Part shown: positions 49,685 to 59,543 of the stretch, one piece after another
Position numbering within the stretch: position 1 is the first letter of the stretch
Layout of the letters: every line of letters starts with the position of its first letter
Assembly (NCBI RefSeq): GCF_008629675.1
Contig: NZ_VWOX01000004.1
Coordinates: forward strand, 62,001-126,000
Origin: Roseiconus nitratireducens
GTDB lineage: Bacteria; Planctomycetota; Planctomycetia; Pirellulales; Pirellulaceae
Reading direction: 5' to 3'
DNA: 64,000 nt
The notes under the pieces: model-generated
The model's database searches: none
What the model saw: only the letters and a program-made list of their open reading frames with translations
What the model was told of the DNA's origin: nothing
Translations under genes and position numbers: made by a program

Positions 49685-51553
49685 ATGTGCAGACCAAGCA
49701 TTGCAGTCCTTTCGTTCATTTTTTTGCAGCAGGCGGTTTGCGCCCAACGGTTGATGGAGAAGCTGGATCGCGGCGTGGTCGCCGTTCAGAATGGCGACGA
49801 AGTCTTCATTGGTTGGCGTCTGTTCGCGACGGAGCCACCGACGACCGGATTCAACGTCTATCGAGCTGACGATGACGGCGAGCCCAGACTGCTGAATGAC
49901 CAACCTCTGACGGCCGGAACGAATTTCGTCGACACCTCGGGCGACGTGACGGACGCCACCACATACTTCGTCCGCCCCGTGCTCGACGGCCAGGAAGGGG
50001 AACCGTCCGACCGTCGCGGAGTCGACCGAAATGGTTACCTGGAGTTCCCGATTCAACCGGTCGACGGATACCGCGCCGGAGACGCTTCCGTCGCGGACCT
50101 GGACGGCGATGGTGACTATGAACTGGTGCTGCACCAAATCAACAACCCCAAGGACAATTCGCATGCCGGTCTGACCGGCAGTCCCATCCTGGACGCGTAC
50201 GAATTTGACGGAACCCTGATCTGGCGAATCGACTTGGGGCGCAACATCCGAGAAGGCGAACACTACACTCAGTTCATGGTCTATGACTTGGACGGGGATG
50301 GAAGCGCCGAGGTGGCTTGCAAGACCGCCGACGGGACGGTGGACGGACGCGGAACGGTGATCGGCGACGCGACGAAGGATTACCGTGTCCGCGACAGCGG
50401 TTCACGTTCATTCGGACGTGTGCTCGATGGCCCGGAATTCCTGACGGTCTTTAGCGGGAGAACCGGCGAGGCTCTGCAAACCGTGGACTACATCCCGGGC
50501 CGTGATCCGATCGACGGCTGGGGCGGAATCGGCGGCAATGGCGGAAACGACTCCTACGGGAACCGTTGTGATCGTTTCCTGGCATGCGTCGCCTACCTGG
50601 ATGGAGTTCGGCCCAGCCTGGTGATGTGCCGCGGCGTCTACGGCCGGACGGTGATGGCGGCCTGGGACTGGCGCGACGGCGAACTCCGTCAGCGGTGGGT
50701 ATTCGATTCGGGTATCAGCTATCCGCCCTACAAAGACGCGTCCAAGTTCTCCGGCATGGGAGGCCATTCGCTGTCGGTCGCGGACGTGGACGCCGACGGT
50801 CGCGACGAGATCGTCTATCAGGCGATGGTCGTCGACGACGACGGCGAAGGCCTTTACTCGACAGGCCTGCGACATGGCGACGCGATGCACGTCAGCGATA
50901 TGTACCCCGATCGCCCGGGTTTGGAAGTGTTCACCGTTCAGGAAAACGAAGACGACACCACGCGTTTTCAGACGCCGGGGGCAGCGATGCGCGACGCTGA
51001 AACGGGCGAGATCCTGTGGAGCCACAGTCCTGGGACGGATGTTGGCAGCGGGCTGGCTGCCGACATCGACCCGCGGCACCGGGGCTTCGAAGCTTGGGGC
51101 GGTCCGGGTGGCCTGCGGGATTCTCAGGGGGAATCCATCGGAAGGGCACCTCGCAGCAGCGGCTACGCGATCTGGTGGGACGGTGACCTGTTGAGAGAAT
51201 TGGTCGGTCGACGCGGACAAGTGACCAAATGGGACTGGGAAGCCGAACAAGAAGTTCCGATCTTTGCGGTGGAGGGGCGCGGCGCACCGCGAGGTCCGAA
51301 CTTGATCGGTGACATTCTTGGTGACTGGCGCGAGGAGATTGTGGTTGCATCGCCCGACGGCAAGTCGCTTCGGATCTACACGACAACGATTCCCACCGAT
51401 CACCGGCTCTACACATTGATGCAGGATCCGCAGTATCGGCTCAGCATCACGTGGCAGAACGTCGTCTACAACAAGCCACCGCACACGAGCTTTTTCCTTG
51501 GACATGGGATGTCCGCCCCGCCGGTTCCCGACATCCGAATCGTTGGTCCCTAG
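49685..51553 (+). CDS. Rhamnogalacturonan lyase, polysaccharide lyase family 11
   Basis: An exported pectin-degrading enzyme of 622 residues. ATG 49685 follows GGAGAA and gives signal MCRPSIAVLSFIFLQQAVCA-Q. The order of blocks is that of PL11: MEKLDRGVVAVQNGDEVFIGWRL, GFNVYRADDDGEP, calcium-binding ADLDGDGDYELVLHQ and DLDGDGSAEVACKTADGTVDG, GNRCDRFLACVAYLDGVRPSLVMCRGVYGRTVMAAWD, GMGGHSLSVADVDADGRDEIVYQAM, and the C-terminal LYTLMQDPQYRLSITWQNVVYNKPPHTSFFLGHGM. It cleaves the rhamnogalacturonan I backbone by beta-elimination. It has no partner glycosidases here, but it adjoins the sulfatase region, which fits a marine polysaccharide diet. Confidence 0.95.
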   Translation: MCRPSIAVLSFIFLQQAVCAQRLMEKLDRGVVAVQNGDEVFIGWRLFATEPPTTGFNVYRADDDGEPRLLNDQPLTAGTNFVDTSGDVTDATTYFVRPVLDGQEGEPSDRRGVDRNGYLEFPIQPVDGYRAGDASVADLDGDGDYELVLHQINNPKDNSHAGLTGSPILDAYEFDGTLIWRIDLGRNIREGEHYTQFMVYDLDGDGSAEVACKTADGTVDGRGTVIGDATKDYRVRDSGSRSFGRVLDGPEFLTVFSGRTGEALQTVDYIPGRDPIDGWGGIGGNGGNDSYGNRCDRFLACVAYLDGVRPSLVMCRGVYGRTVMAAWDWRDGELRQRWVFDSGISYPPYKDASKFSGMGGHSLSVADVDADGRDEIVYQAMVVDDDGEGLYSTGLRHGDAMHVSDMYPDRPGLEVFTVQENEDDTTRFQTPGAAMRDAETGEILWSHSPGTDVGSGLAADIDPRHRGFEAWGGPGGLRDSQGESIGRAPRSSGYAIWWDGDLLRELVGRRGQVTKWDWEAEQEVPIFAVEGRGAPRGPNLIGDILGDWREEIVVASPDGKSLRIYTTTIPTDHRLYTLMQDPQYRLSITWQNVVYNKPPHTSFFLGHGMSAPPVPDIRIVGP

Positions 51554-51754
51554 CGGCCGTAACCAGCCGGGCCAACTCGGCGGCCATCCGAAACCGCGAA
51601 GGCGTTTGCGGCATCAGCAGAGTACATCCGCAGCCCGCGAAGCACTCCCGGTGCTCGCGTCAAGTGGGAAACGCGGCCATGGTTCGCGCTGACGATTGAG
51701 TTGTTCTACACTGGGGCGCACCCGCATCCGCCACGCCCCAGAGACGCCCCTTCG

Positions 51755-53476
51755 ATGGACAACTCCGCCATCGCCGATGTGTTCGACGAACTCGCCGAAT
51801 TGCTGGAATTCAAAGGCGAGAATCCCTTTCGCATCCGTGCCTACCAGCAAGGGGCGAAGGCGATTCGTGACTTGGATGAGTCGGTCGCGACGATCGCCGC
51901 CGACCCCCAACGGAACCTCGCGGACCTGCCGGGCATCGGCAAAACCCTGGCCGAGAAGACCCAGACCTTGCTCAAAACCGGGCGGCTGGAACAGCTGGAT
52001 CGTCTTCGCGAAGAAGTCCCGGAGGTCCTGATCCAGATCTCTCGGATTCCGGGGCTGGGTGCGAAGAAAGCCGCCAAGTTGCAAAAGGAATTGGAGATTG
52101 ATTCCTTGGCCGACCTGCGGGCCGCTTGCGAGGCAGGAGACGTTGCCAAGCTGAAGGGGTTTGGCAAGAAGACCGAAGAATCGATATTGGAAGGGCTGCA
52201 GATCGCCGAACAGGCCGCCGAACGAATCTACTGGTCCGCCGGTGACGAGATCGCTCGGGCCATCGGGAGTCACATGCGAGAATGTGATGCGATCGAACAG
52301 ATGGAGTGGGCCGGCTCGTATCGGCGGGGGCGGGAAACGATCGGCGACTTGGATCTGCTGGTCGTCGCGGCGGACCGCAAGGCGGCGATGGATCACCTGG
52401 AAGCTTACGAAGAACGTTCGCAAACCATCGGACGTGGCGAGACAAAGATCTCGATCCGCGTCGGCAAGGCGTTCCAAGTGGATATGCGATGCGTTGACGC
52501 CAACCAATTTGGCGCCGCCCTGCAGTACTTCACCGGATCCCAGGCCCACAACGTTCACGCCCGACGGATCGCCAAGGAAAAGGGGTTGAAGATTAATGAA
52601 TACGGCGTCTTTCGGGTCGAGAACGACACGCAAGTCGCCGGCGAAACCGAGCAGGAGGTTTATGCGGCAATCGGGCTGCCGTGGATCCCGCCGGAACTCC
52701 GTGAAGATCGCCACGAGTTCGAGCTCGCCGAATCCGATTCGCTGCCGGACCTGATCACCACCGACGACGTCCGCGGCGACCTGCACATGCACACCACCGC
52801 AACCGACGGGCAGAACACGATTCGCGAAATGGCCGACGCGGCAATTGATCGGGGATTGAAGTACATCGCCATCACCGATCACAGCAAACGCGTGACCATG
52901 GCGATGGGGCTGAATGCCAAACGGCTGGTCGAGCAATGGGAGGCCATCGACGAGATTCGCCCCGAGTACGAGGGTCGCCTGATGATCCTGAAGGGCATCG
53001 AATGTGACATCCTGGAATCCGGCGCGATGGACTTGCCCGATGACGTTCTGGCAGAAGCGGATTGGGTGTTGGCCAGCATTCACTATGGCCAACGTCAACC
53101 ACGCGAACAGATCACGTCACGACTGTTGCGAGCGATCGAGAATGAACACGTCGATTGCATCGCGCACCCGACCGGCCGGTTGATCAACCGCCGGCCTCCC
53201 TACGACGTCGACATGGAAGCCGTCCTACAGGCTGCCAAGGAAAGCGGCACCCTGATGGAACTGAACGCCAACCCGGCCCGTTTGGATTTGAATGACGTCC
53301 ACCTGAGTATCGCCAAACGCATGGGAATCCCGATCGTCATCAATACGGACGCCCACACCACCGCTGGATTGGACGTGATGCGATACGGGATCAAACAGGC
53401 GCGACGGGGCGGACTGACCAAAGCCGATGTCGCCAATTGCAAAACCCTCAAGCAGTTCCAAAAACTGCTGGGGTAA
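51755..53476 (+). CDS. polX: DNA polymerase X with PHP domain
   Basis: Repair polymerase of 573 residues in the standard bacterial PolX layout. The N-terminal 8-kDa-like domain is at 1-80 (DNSAIADVFDELAELLEFK; GIGKTLAEK hairpin), with helix-hairpin-helix motifs (PGLGAKKAAKL, KGFGKKTEESI). The polymerase core has GSYRRGRETIGDLDLLV near 187-203, with the catalytic Asp pair, and FTGSQAHNVHARRIAKEKGLKINEYGVF. A C-terminal PHP phosphoesterase starts near 341 (DLHMHTTATDG, ITDHSKR, EADWVLASIHYG, NTDAH). It acts in base-excision-type gap filling, with 3'-5' exonuclease activity from PHP. The convergent lactonase-type gene ends 34 bp away. Confidence 0.96.
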   Translation: MDNSAIADVFDELAELLEFKGENPFRIRAYQQGAKAIRDLDESVATIAADPQRNLADLPGIGKTLAEKTQTLLKTGRLEQLDRLREEVPEVLIQISRIPGLGAKKAAKLQKELEIDSLADLRAACEAGDVAKLKGFGKKTEESILEGLQIAEQAAERIYWSAGDEIARAIGSHMRECDAIEQMEWAGSYRRGRETIGDLDLLVVAADRKAAMDHLEAYEERSQTIGRGETKISIRVGKAFQVDMRCVDANQFGAALQYFTGSQAHNVHARRIAKEKGLKINEYGVFRVENDTQVAGETEQEVYAAIGLPWIPPELREDRHEFELAESDSLPDLITTDDVRGDLHMHTTATDGQNTIREMADAAIDRGLKYIAITDHSKRVTMAMGLNAKRLVEQWEAIDEIRPEYEGRLMILKGIECDILESGAMDLPDDVLAEADWVLASIHYGQRQPREQITSRLLRAIENEHVDCIAHPTGRLINRRPPYDVDMEAVLQAAKESGTLMELNANPARLDLNDVHLSIAKRMGIPIVINTDAHTTAGLDVMRYGIKQARRGGLTKADVANCKTLKQFQKLLG

Positions 53477-53510
53477 TGCTCGACTCCGGTCGGGTCCACC
53501 GCAAACGTGT

Positions 53511-54674
53511 TCAGAACGTCACGCAAATGGGCGTCGGGACCATCACGCTGTCCATCGTGAACTGCAGTTTGCCGCTATCCGGATCGATCTCAAAGATGGT
53601 GACGGAGTTGGTGTTCCTGCCAGCGGCCAGCAGCCATTTTCCCGTGGGATCCAAATTGAAGTTTCTGGGCCACGCCCCGTGAATCGGCTGGACCTGGATG
53701 ACGCGCAATTGCCCTGACGGTTCCAGGACGGAGAACACGGTAATCGTGTCATTGCCGCGGTTGGCCGAGTACACGAATTTCCCCGTCGGATGCACGCGAA
53801 TCTCAGAGGCGCTGTTGAATCGCTCGCCGTCCTTGACCGCCTCGGACAGCGTCGGCACCGTTTGAACCGCTGTCATCGTTCCCGCTTCCGGATCGTAGTT
53901 GAATACCGTAACGGAGAGCGACAACTCATTGAGCACGTAGATTCGTTCTCCACTGGGATCGAATTTCATATGCCGGGGGCCTCCGCCCTGAGGGCAGACA
54001 CCATAGCCGTGCGGCTCCAGCGTGCCCTGATCGGTATTCAGCTTGTAAATCACCACCCGATCCATCCCCAAGTCCGGCACGAAAGCGAAGCGGTCATCCG
54101 GCGAGGTCCCGGTCCAGTGGGCATGAGCTTTTTCCTGTCTGCCAGCGACCACTCCGGAACCCTCGGGATGCTTTTCCAGATCACTGCGTTCGAGCAGACT
54201 TCCGTTGGGGGCCAAACGGTAGGCGGCGGTCGATCCGCCCCCGTACTGCGCGGACAGCACGACCTTTCCGTCACGGCTGACGGACACGTGTGCGGCACCG
54301 CCGTCGCCGGTTTCCACGCTGCTGTCCTTGACCAGTCGGGTCTGATCCTCCTGGCGTTCAATCCGATAGGCAACAATGGATGGCTTGCCATTGTCCGAGG
54401 CTGCCGCATACAGCATCGTTCCGCCCGGATGTTTGGCCAGGAACCCCGGGCCGTCGATTTCCGCTGCCAACTCCGCCGGGCTCAGCTTGCCGCTTTCCGT
54501 ATCAAAGGTCGCGTGGTAGATGCCTTTGCTGGGTCCTTCTCGAGGCGTCGTCGTCCCGAACCAAACGTCCACGGATTCGGCCGTCGCCGGCGACGCAAAT
54601 GCACTCATGATCAAACAGCCTAGGCCTAGCAATCGAGACACCGAGCGGCGGGCCGCACGTGGAAACACTTTCAT
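53511..54674 (-). CDS. Exported lactonase-fold protein (6-phosphogluconolactonase-like beta-propeller)
   Basis: A 387-residue seven-bladed propeller of the Pgl/YbhE type. The N-terminus MKVFPRAARRSVSRLLGLGC, ending with SPATA, looks like a signal peptide, which would put the protein in the periplasm. Family blocks are GIYHATFDTESGKLS, FLAKHPGGTMLYAAASDNG, AHVSVSRDGKVVLSAQYGGGS, AHAHWTGTSPDDRFAFVPDLGMDRV, and GAWPRNFNLDPTGKWLLAAGRNTNSVTIF. A periplasmic location makes classical 6-phosphogluconolactone hydrolysis doubtful. An alternative start is ATG 54683, three codons upstream. It is divergent from the DUF11 gene. Confidence 0.87.
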   Translation of the reverse strand: MKVFPRAARRSVSRLLGLGCLIMSAFASPATAESVDVWFGTTTPREGPSKGIYHATFDTESGKLSPAELAAEIDGPGFLAKHPGGTMLYAAASDNGKPSIVAYRIERQEDQTRLVKDSSVETGDGGAAHVSVSRDGKVVLSAQYGGGSTAAYRLAPNGSLLERSDLEKHPEGSGVVAGRQEKAHAHWTGTSPDDRFAFVPDLGMDRVVIYKLNTDQGTLEPHGYGVCPQGGGPRHMKFDPSGERIYVLNELSLSVTVFNYDPEAGTMTAVQTVPTLSEAVKDGERFNSASEIRVHPTGKFVYSANRGNDTITVFSVLEPSGQLRVIQVQPIHGAWPRNFNLDPTGKWLLAAGRNTNSVTIFEIDPDSGKLQFTMDSVMVPTPICVTF

Positions 54675-54922
54675 CGGGGTCATGCCTTGGGGGGGATGAA
54701 TGGGAAGGGGAACGGAGCCGGGCTCAGCTTTCAAGCGGCCGCCGGCGGAGACTATCGTAAACGGTTTGCCGCCATCCCGGGGGAAGCGTGAAACCGGGCG
54801 TGTGAAACCGCTGGCGAGCTGATCATTCCGGCATAACCGGCAAATTCTATTCAACTGGTACCTCGGTGCGTTCCGATACGCAGAGAGACACGTTCTCTTT
54901 ACGCAATCAACGAGATGGACGC

Positions 54923-57900
54923 ATGCACCGCGGACACTTGAAACACCTCACCACTTGCACGCTGATCGTCTGGATGGTCGCCGGGCCAGCATTTGCCCAG
55001 GCCCCCGGTGACGTTCCACACGATGCCGTCGCGGAAGAATCGATCGGGTCCGAACCGGTCGCGGGTGTTCAGACAGCCTTGGGACTTCGTCCGCTGAATG
55101 CGAAAAATGAGATTCGGCAAGTCGTCGGGAAACAGCCGGGTTCACGGACGGTCAATCCAGATCGATCCGTTTCCCTGATCCCGTCGCTGTTCGGCCGGGG
55201 CGATCAGCACGAAGCCGCCTCACCGAACAACCAAACGCCTTCGTCCGCCCATCAACATCAGGCGACCGGCGGGCTGCTGGGAGAACTGTTCGGAAACCAT
55301 TCGTCTTCGCCACCGCCGCAACCGCCCGCCGCGGAGCGAGCTCCCGTCAACTGGCAGGGTATTCCCTACCACCAAGCCAAATCGCATTCCACGGCTGGGA
55401 CGCCGCAACCGATCCGTGATCCCAAGCCGGGTGAGACTCGGCTGGCGCCGCGCACGTCCGCTCCGCCGTTGCCGGCACCCGCCCTGTCTGGGGTCACTCC
55501 GCCGACGCGCTCATCCATTCCGCAGCCGCCCGCGCTGGCCCCGGCTCCTTCAAGCCGCCGAGGCACCCCGGCGAAGCTGGCATCCAGCCGGTCTTCCGAA
55601 ACGTTGTCTTCGCGGTCCAGCAGCCGCCGGTCCGGCCGACGAGATGTTCCTGGACTGGACGTCTCCGAAATCGAAGCGGCGCACGCCGATTCGGTTTCCG
55701 AAGAGCAGGTGGTTCCCAAGATCGCCAGACACCCGATCCAGGCCGACACGGACGCGATGGCAAAATCCGAAACAGCCGCCGCTGCCGACACCCCGGCACC
55801 GGCCCCGACGCCGACCACGCCCGCTCTGGATGTGCCCCGAAAACAGCTCGCCAAGTCCACCTCCGGCCCGGCAACCGCAACCATTTCCGATGAGGGGATG
55901 TCGGCAATCGGCGGCGAATCCGATCAAGTCGCCGCCGCACCCCAACCGGCGGCGGAGAGCCCTCAAGCGGCTCCGTCGGCTGAATCTGCTAACAGCGAAA
56001 TTGCGGCGACTTCATCGCCCCGCGTCAGCAACGATGCACGGCGCGGTCTGTCGGACAACTTCATGACCAGCCGACCGACGCCGGTTGCCGCCAGTCCCAC
56101 GCCGTCGGCGTCGGTGCCGCCAGCAGCGGGCCAACCCGCCGCCGCGACCGCTCCCATGGCCGTTCCTGCAGCACCGACGTTCGGGACCAGCGGCTCGGTC
56201 GCCGGCTATCGTAGCGGACCACCCGCCAGCGCGTTCACTCCCGAGTTCAAACCGCAGCCATCCGTTGAAACAGCTCCCGTCGGATCGGGCGTGATGTCGT
56301 CGGCATCGGAGAGTGCGAACAACGGCGTGCCTCACATCGCCGCCGCCGGCCAAGCCCAACCGACCGAACAAGTCGCCCGTCCGCAGGCGGCGTACCCGGC
56401 CGATCCGTACGCGACCGAAACTTACGCGTCGGGTGCATCGTCCGAGGTTACCCTTGGAACCCCGACCCCATCGCACACCAGCGTCTCCCCTTTGCGTCAT
56501 CCGGCACAACCGCCGGCAGCCGATCCGTTTGAACGGATGCCGGTCTCCGATGCAGCGGTCAAGCAGCGTCGCCAGGACGATCCGCGACAACTGGCTGCTG
56601 ACCAGACGGCCGTTGCCTCCGAACTGCCGGGCATTCGCGTGGTGACTCATGGTCCTTCAAGTGTCATCATTCGGCAAACGCATGAATTTGAAATCCGCGT
56701 CGAGAACCGTGGCTCGATCGACGCCGCCGGCGTGATGGTTCGCGCCTTGGTTCCGGACTGGGCCGAAGTTCGCGGCCAAACCGCATCCCGAGGTAGCGTT
56801 GAGAACCGGACCGAAGACAGCGGCGACCGATTGGTCTGGAGCATCGATTCGTTGCCAGCCGGAACCAGCGAACGGATGTTTGTCCGCTTGCGGGCTCAGC
56901 GGAGCGGCAAGCACGGATTGGACGTCGACTGGACGCTCGTTCCCCAAAAGAGCATCGCGACCATCGAAGTCCGTGAGCCCAAACTTGACTTGCTGATCGA
57001 AGGTCCGGAAGAAGTTGTGTACGGCGAATCGCAAACCTACAAGGTTCGCGTGCTGAACCCCGGCGACGGCATGGCCCCCAACGTTGTGTTCACCCTGTCG
57101 CCGGATTCACCGACGCCTCAAACCCAGCGAATCGGGAACATCCCCAGCGGCAAAGAGGCACAATTCGAAGTTGAACTGACCGCCCAAGACCTGGGGGACC
57201 TGAAGATCCACGGGCTGGCGTCCGGCGACCTTGGCCTGCGTGCCGAAGCGGACAAGACCATCCGCGTCTCCGCAGCCGAACTGGAAGCCGTTCTGTCGGG
57301 ACCGGCGTTGCAGTACCAAAACACCGATGCCGTCTATCACCTGGAAGTCATCAACCATGGTTCGGCGGCCAGCAAGAACATCGAAGCCAACCTGGCCCTG
57401 CCGGTCGGCGTGAAGTACCTCGGCGGAATCGATACCGCCAAGCAACGCGGAACCCGGTTGACCTGGACCATTGAATCGCTGCCGGCCGGGGCAACCCGCG
57501 ATTACGAATTTCAATGCGGCATGAACTCGCCCGGCGAGAAGTCGTTCGAATTCAGCGCCAAGGGAACCGCTGCCGGTCAAACTTCCGTCGCCCTGGCAAC
57601 TCAGGTCGAATCGATTGCCGACCTGGTGATGACCATCCAAGATCCGACCGCACCGGCGCCGATCGACGCGGAAGTCGTGTACGAGATCACCGTCAAGAAC
57701 CGTGGCAGTCGTGAGGCCAAGGGCGTGCGAGCGGTCGCACAGTTCAGCAACGGCATCGAACCGCGGCGCATCGAAGGACAAACCGGCCAGGTTCTGACCG
57801 GACAAGTCCTGTTCGATCCGATCGAGCGAATCCGGCCCGGCGAAGAAGTTCATTTGCGAGTCATCGCCGAAGCCGAAACGGCTGGCCATCACCGCTTCCG

Positions 57901-58012
57901 TACCGAAATCCGGTCCGGTGAAACCGTGCTGGTCGCCGAAGAAGCGACCCACTACATGAGCAAACGTGTTGAACGCGTCAGCCGTCGAAGTGCCCGCAGC
58001 TCGGTGGAATGA
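54923..58012 (+). CDS. Large exported protein with disordered N-half and DUF11 repeats
   Basis: A 1029-residue protein. ATG 54923 gives the signal peptide MHRGHLKHLTTCTLIVWMVA (cleavage near AFA-QA), better than a GTG 19 codons upstream. Residues about 30-570 are Ala/Pro/Ser-rich and disordered. From about 572 to 1010 there are four Ig-like DUF11 repeats, with cores HEFEIRVENRGSIDAAGVMV, QTYKVRVLNPGDGMAPNVVF, DAVYHLEVINHGSAASKNIE and VVYEITVKNRGSREAKGVRA. The C-terminus is basic (RVERVSRRSARSS). DUF11 repeats are common on planctomycete cell surfaces. The function is unknown. A perfect terminator follows. Confidence 0.85.
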   Translation: MHRGHLKHLTTCTLIVWMVAGPAFAQAPGDVPHDAVAEESIGSEPVAGVQTALGLRPLNAKNEIRQVVGKQPGSRTVNPDRSVSLIPSLFGRGDQHEAASPNNQTPSSAHQHQATGGLLGELFGNHSSSPPPQPPAAERAPVNWQGIPYHQAKSHSTAGTPQPIRDPKPGETRLAPRTSAPPLPAPALSGVTPPTRSSIPQPPALAPAPSSRRGTPAKLASSRSSETLSSRSSSRRSGRRDVPGLDVSEIEAAHADSVSEEQVVPKIARHPIQADTDAMAKSETAAAADTPAPAPTPTTPALDVPRKQLAKSTSGPATATISDEGMSAIGGESDQVAAAPQPAAESPQAAPSAESANSEIAATSSPRVSNDARRGLSDNFMTSRPTPVAASPTPSASVPPAAGQPAAATAPMAVPAAPTFGTSGSVAGYRSGPPASAFTPEFKPQPSVETAPVGSGVMSSASESANNGVPHIAAAGQAQPTEQVARPQAAYPADPYATETYASGASSEVTLGTPTPSHTSVSPLRHPAQPPAADPFERMPVSDAAVKQRRQDDPRQLAADQTAVASELPGIRVVTHGPSSVIIRQTHEFEIRVENRGSIDAAGVMVRALVPDWAEVRGQTASRGSVENRTEDSGDRLVWSIDSLPAGTSERMFVRLRAQRSGKHGLDVDWTLVPQKSIATIEVREPKLDLLIEGPEEVVYGESQTYKVRVLNPGDGMAPNVVFTLSPDSPTPQTQRIGNIPSGKEAQFEVELTAQDLGDLKIHGLASGDLGLRAEADKTIRVSAAELEAVLSGPALQYQNTDAVYHLEVINHGSAASKNIEANLALPVGVKYLGGIDTAKQRGTRLTWTIESLPAGATRDYEFQCGMNSPGEKSFEFSAKGTAAGQTSVALATQVESIADLVMTIQDPTAPAPIDAEVVYEITVKNRGSREAKGVRAVAQFSNGIEPRRIEGQTGQVLTGQVLFDPIERIRPGEEVHLRVIAEAETAGHHRFRTEIRSGETVLVAEEATHYMSKRVERVSRRSARSSVE

Positions 58013-58060
58013 TCCCTCGACCACAATGATTTGGTCAGATCGACGAACGTCGTGACACCC

Positions 58061-58091
58061 AGACGCCCGGCTTTTGCCGGGCGTCTTTTTT
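58061..58091 (+). terminator. Rho-independent terminator of the DUF11 gene
   Basis: AGACGCCCGGC / GCCGGGCGTCT, an 11-bp perfect stem with a TTTT loop, is followed by six T residues to 58091. It begins 48 bp after the stop. Confidence 0.95.
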
Positions 58092-58358
58092 GTTGGGCCC
58101 GGCGTCGCGGCCGCTTGGCGACCGAGGTGCGAACATGCTGCATCCCCATCCACCGAAATGGCCGTGAAATCCGCTCCCGATTCGGATACGCTTTCTGGGA
58201 GGAGCCAGCGGCGACGCGAACAACAATCCGCCAGATGCGCGCAACCTTCGGCGGCTAGCGGGCACTTGGAGAGCGGGGCAGATTGAATTCCGTCCCGCAG
58301 CCCCGGCGGCACGCCGGCGCTGGTGCCTCACCCGCCATTCGCCAAACCAGCCGAAATC

Positions 58359-59381
58359 ATGCGAAAGTTCCTGACGGCAACCCTCGCCTTGTCCCTGTTC
58401 TTTCAAGCCGGCCTGCGTGCCGACTTGACCGCCCAGTCGACTGATGCGGCGGCTTCCGACAATAAACCGGTGGACGATTCGGTGCCAAGTGAATCAACCA
58501 ACTTCAATTTGCCGTTCATCACCACCGGTGGGAGTCAATTCTGGACGGATCATCTTTGGCGTGACGGCCATCGCATTCAGAAGAATCATCTGACCGGTCA
58601 CTGGCGTCTACTGGATGGCCAAAACGTTCGGCGCGCTTGGGGGACCAAGGAGCAGTGCATCACGGCACTCAATCAACGCTGTCCCAAATCCGATCCCGCG
58701 ACGCAGCAAGCCCCCAAACACTATGTCATCCTGCTGCACGGCCTGATGCGGACCAGCGGTTCGATGAAAGGATTGGAAGACAATCTCGCCCAGAACGGCT
58801 TTCCCAACTCCATCCGTTTTTCGTACGCCAGCACGCGTGCATCGATCGGACAGCACGCTGCCGCCCTGCGGGAAATGATCGAGGAGCTTCCGCCGGACGC
58901 AACGTTCAGCTTTGTCGGTCACAGCATGGGCAACATCGTCGTCCGCCATCTGGTCGGTGATCTGCAGGCAGCCGGAGACCCGAAAAACGTGCTCCCGAGA
59001 TGCGAAGCGATGGTGATGCTGGGGCCGCCCAACCAGGGCGCTGCGATCGCCCGCCGCCTGGCACCGACAAAAGTGTTCGGGTGGGTCACCGGTGAAGGTG
59101 GGATGCAACTGGGAGAACGCTGGGACGAGTTTGAAAAACATCTGGCATGCCCGCCGTTTCCGTTTCTGATCATCGCCGGGGATTTGCCCGCGCCCGTTCT
59201 GAATCCGCTGGTCGACGGCCAGAGTGATTTTATTGTCAGCTTGGATGAGGCTCGGTTGGACGGGGCGACCGGTTTCGAGACCGTTCCGGCATTGCACAGT
59301 TTCCTGATGGACGACGCGACCTCGGTCGAAAAGACCGTCGCCTTCCTCAAAGAACACGCCCCCGATTCCGCAACACGCTGA
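58359..59381 (+). CDS. Exported lipase-like alpha/beta hydrolase
   Basis: A 340-residue protein. ATG 58359 gives the signal peptide MRKFLTATLALSLFFQAGLRA. After about 100 residues without a clear domain, the alpha/beta hydrolase core begins: YVILLHGLMRTSGSMKGLEDNL, nucleophile elbow FSFVGHSMGNIVVRHL (GxSxG), then VMLGPPNQGAAIARRL, typical of the PGAP1/LipA-like branch, and LHSFLMDD with the likely catalytic His. The region between (LWRDGHRIQKNHLTGHWRLLD) appears family-specific. The substrate is unknown; an esterase or lipase role is plausible. Confidence 0.85.
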   Translation: MRKFLTATLALSLFFQAGLRADLTAQSTDAAASDNKPVDDSVPSESTNFNLPFITTGGSQFWTDHLWRDGHRIQKNHLTGHWRLLDGQNVRRAWGTKEQCITALNQRCPKSDPATQQAPKHYVILLHGLMRTSGSMKGLEDNLAQNGFPNSIRFSYASTRASIGQHAAALREMIEELPPDATFSFVGHSMGNIVVRHLVGDLQAAGDPKNVLPRCEAMVMLGPPNQGAAIARRLAPTKVFGWVTGEGGMQLGERWDEFEKHLACPPFPFLIIAGDLPAPVLNPLVDGQSDFIVSLDEARLDGATGFETVPALHSFLMDDATSVEKTVAFLKEHAPDSATR

Positions 59382-59475
59382 ATCGTCCCCGACCCGCGGA
59401 ATCGGTCGTCAAAGTCCCTGGGCGGGGAATCTTGAAACCTGTTGGAGATCGCCGCATCGCGGGAGGCTCGTGCGC

Positions 59476-59514
59476 AAAAAAAATGGCGGCCCCGGCCGGA
59501 GCCGGGGCCGCCAT
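59476..59514 (-). terminator. Rho-independent terminator of pnp
   Basis: On the minus strand a 14-bp perfect stem ATGGCGGCCCCGGC / GCCGGGGCCGCCAT, with a 4-base loop, is followed by eight T residues (plus-strand A at 59476-59483). It starts 29 bp beyond the pnp stop. Confidence 0.95.
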
Positions 59515-59543
59515 CGAGTTGAACTCAAACGGCTTCGGAGCGA

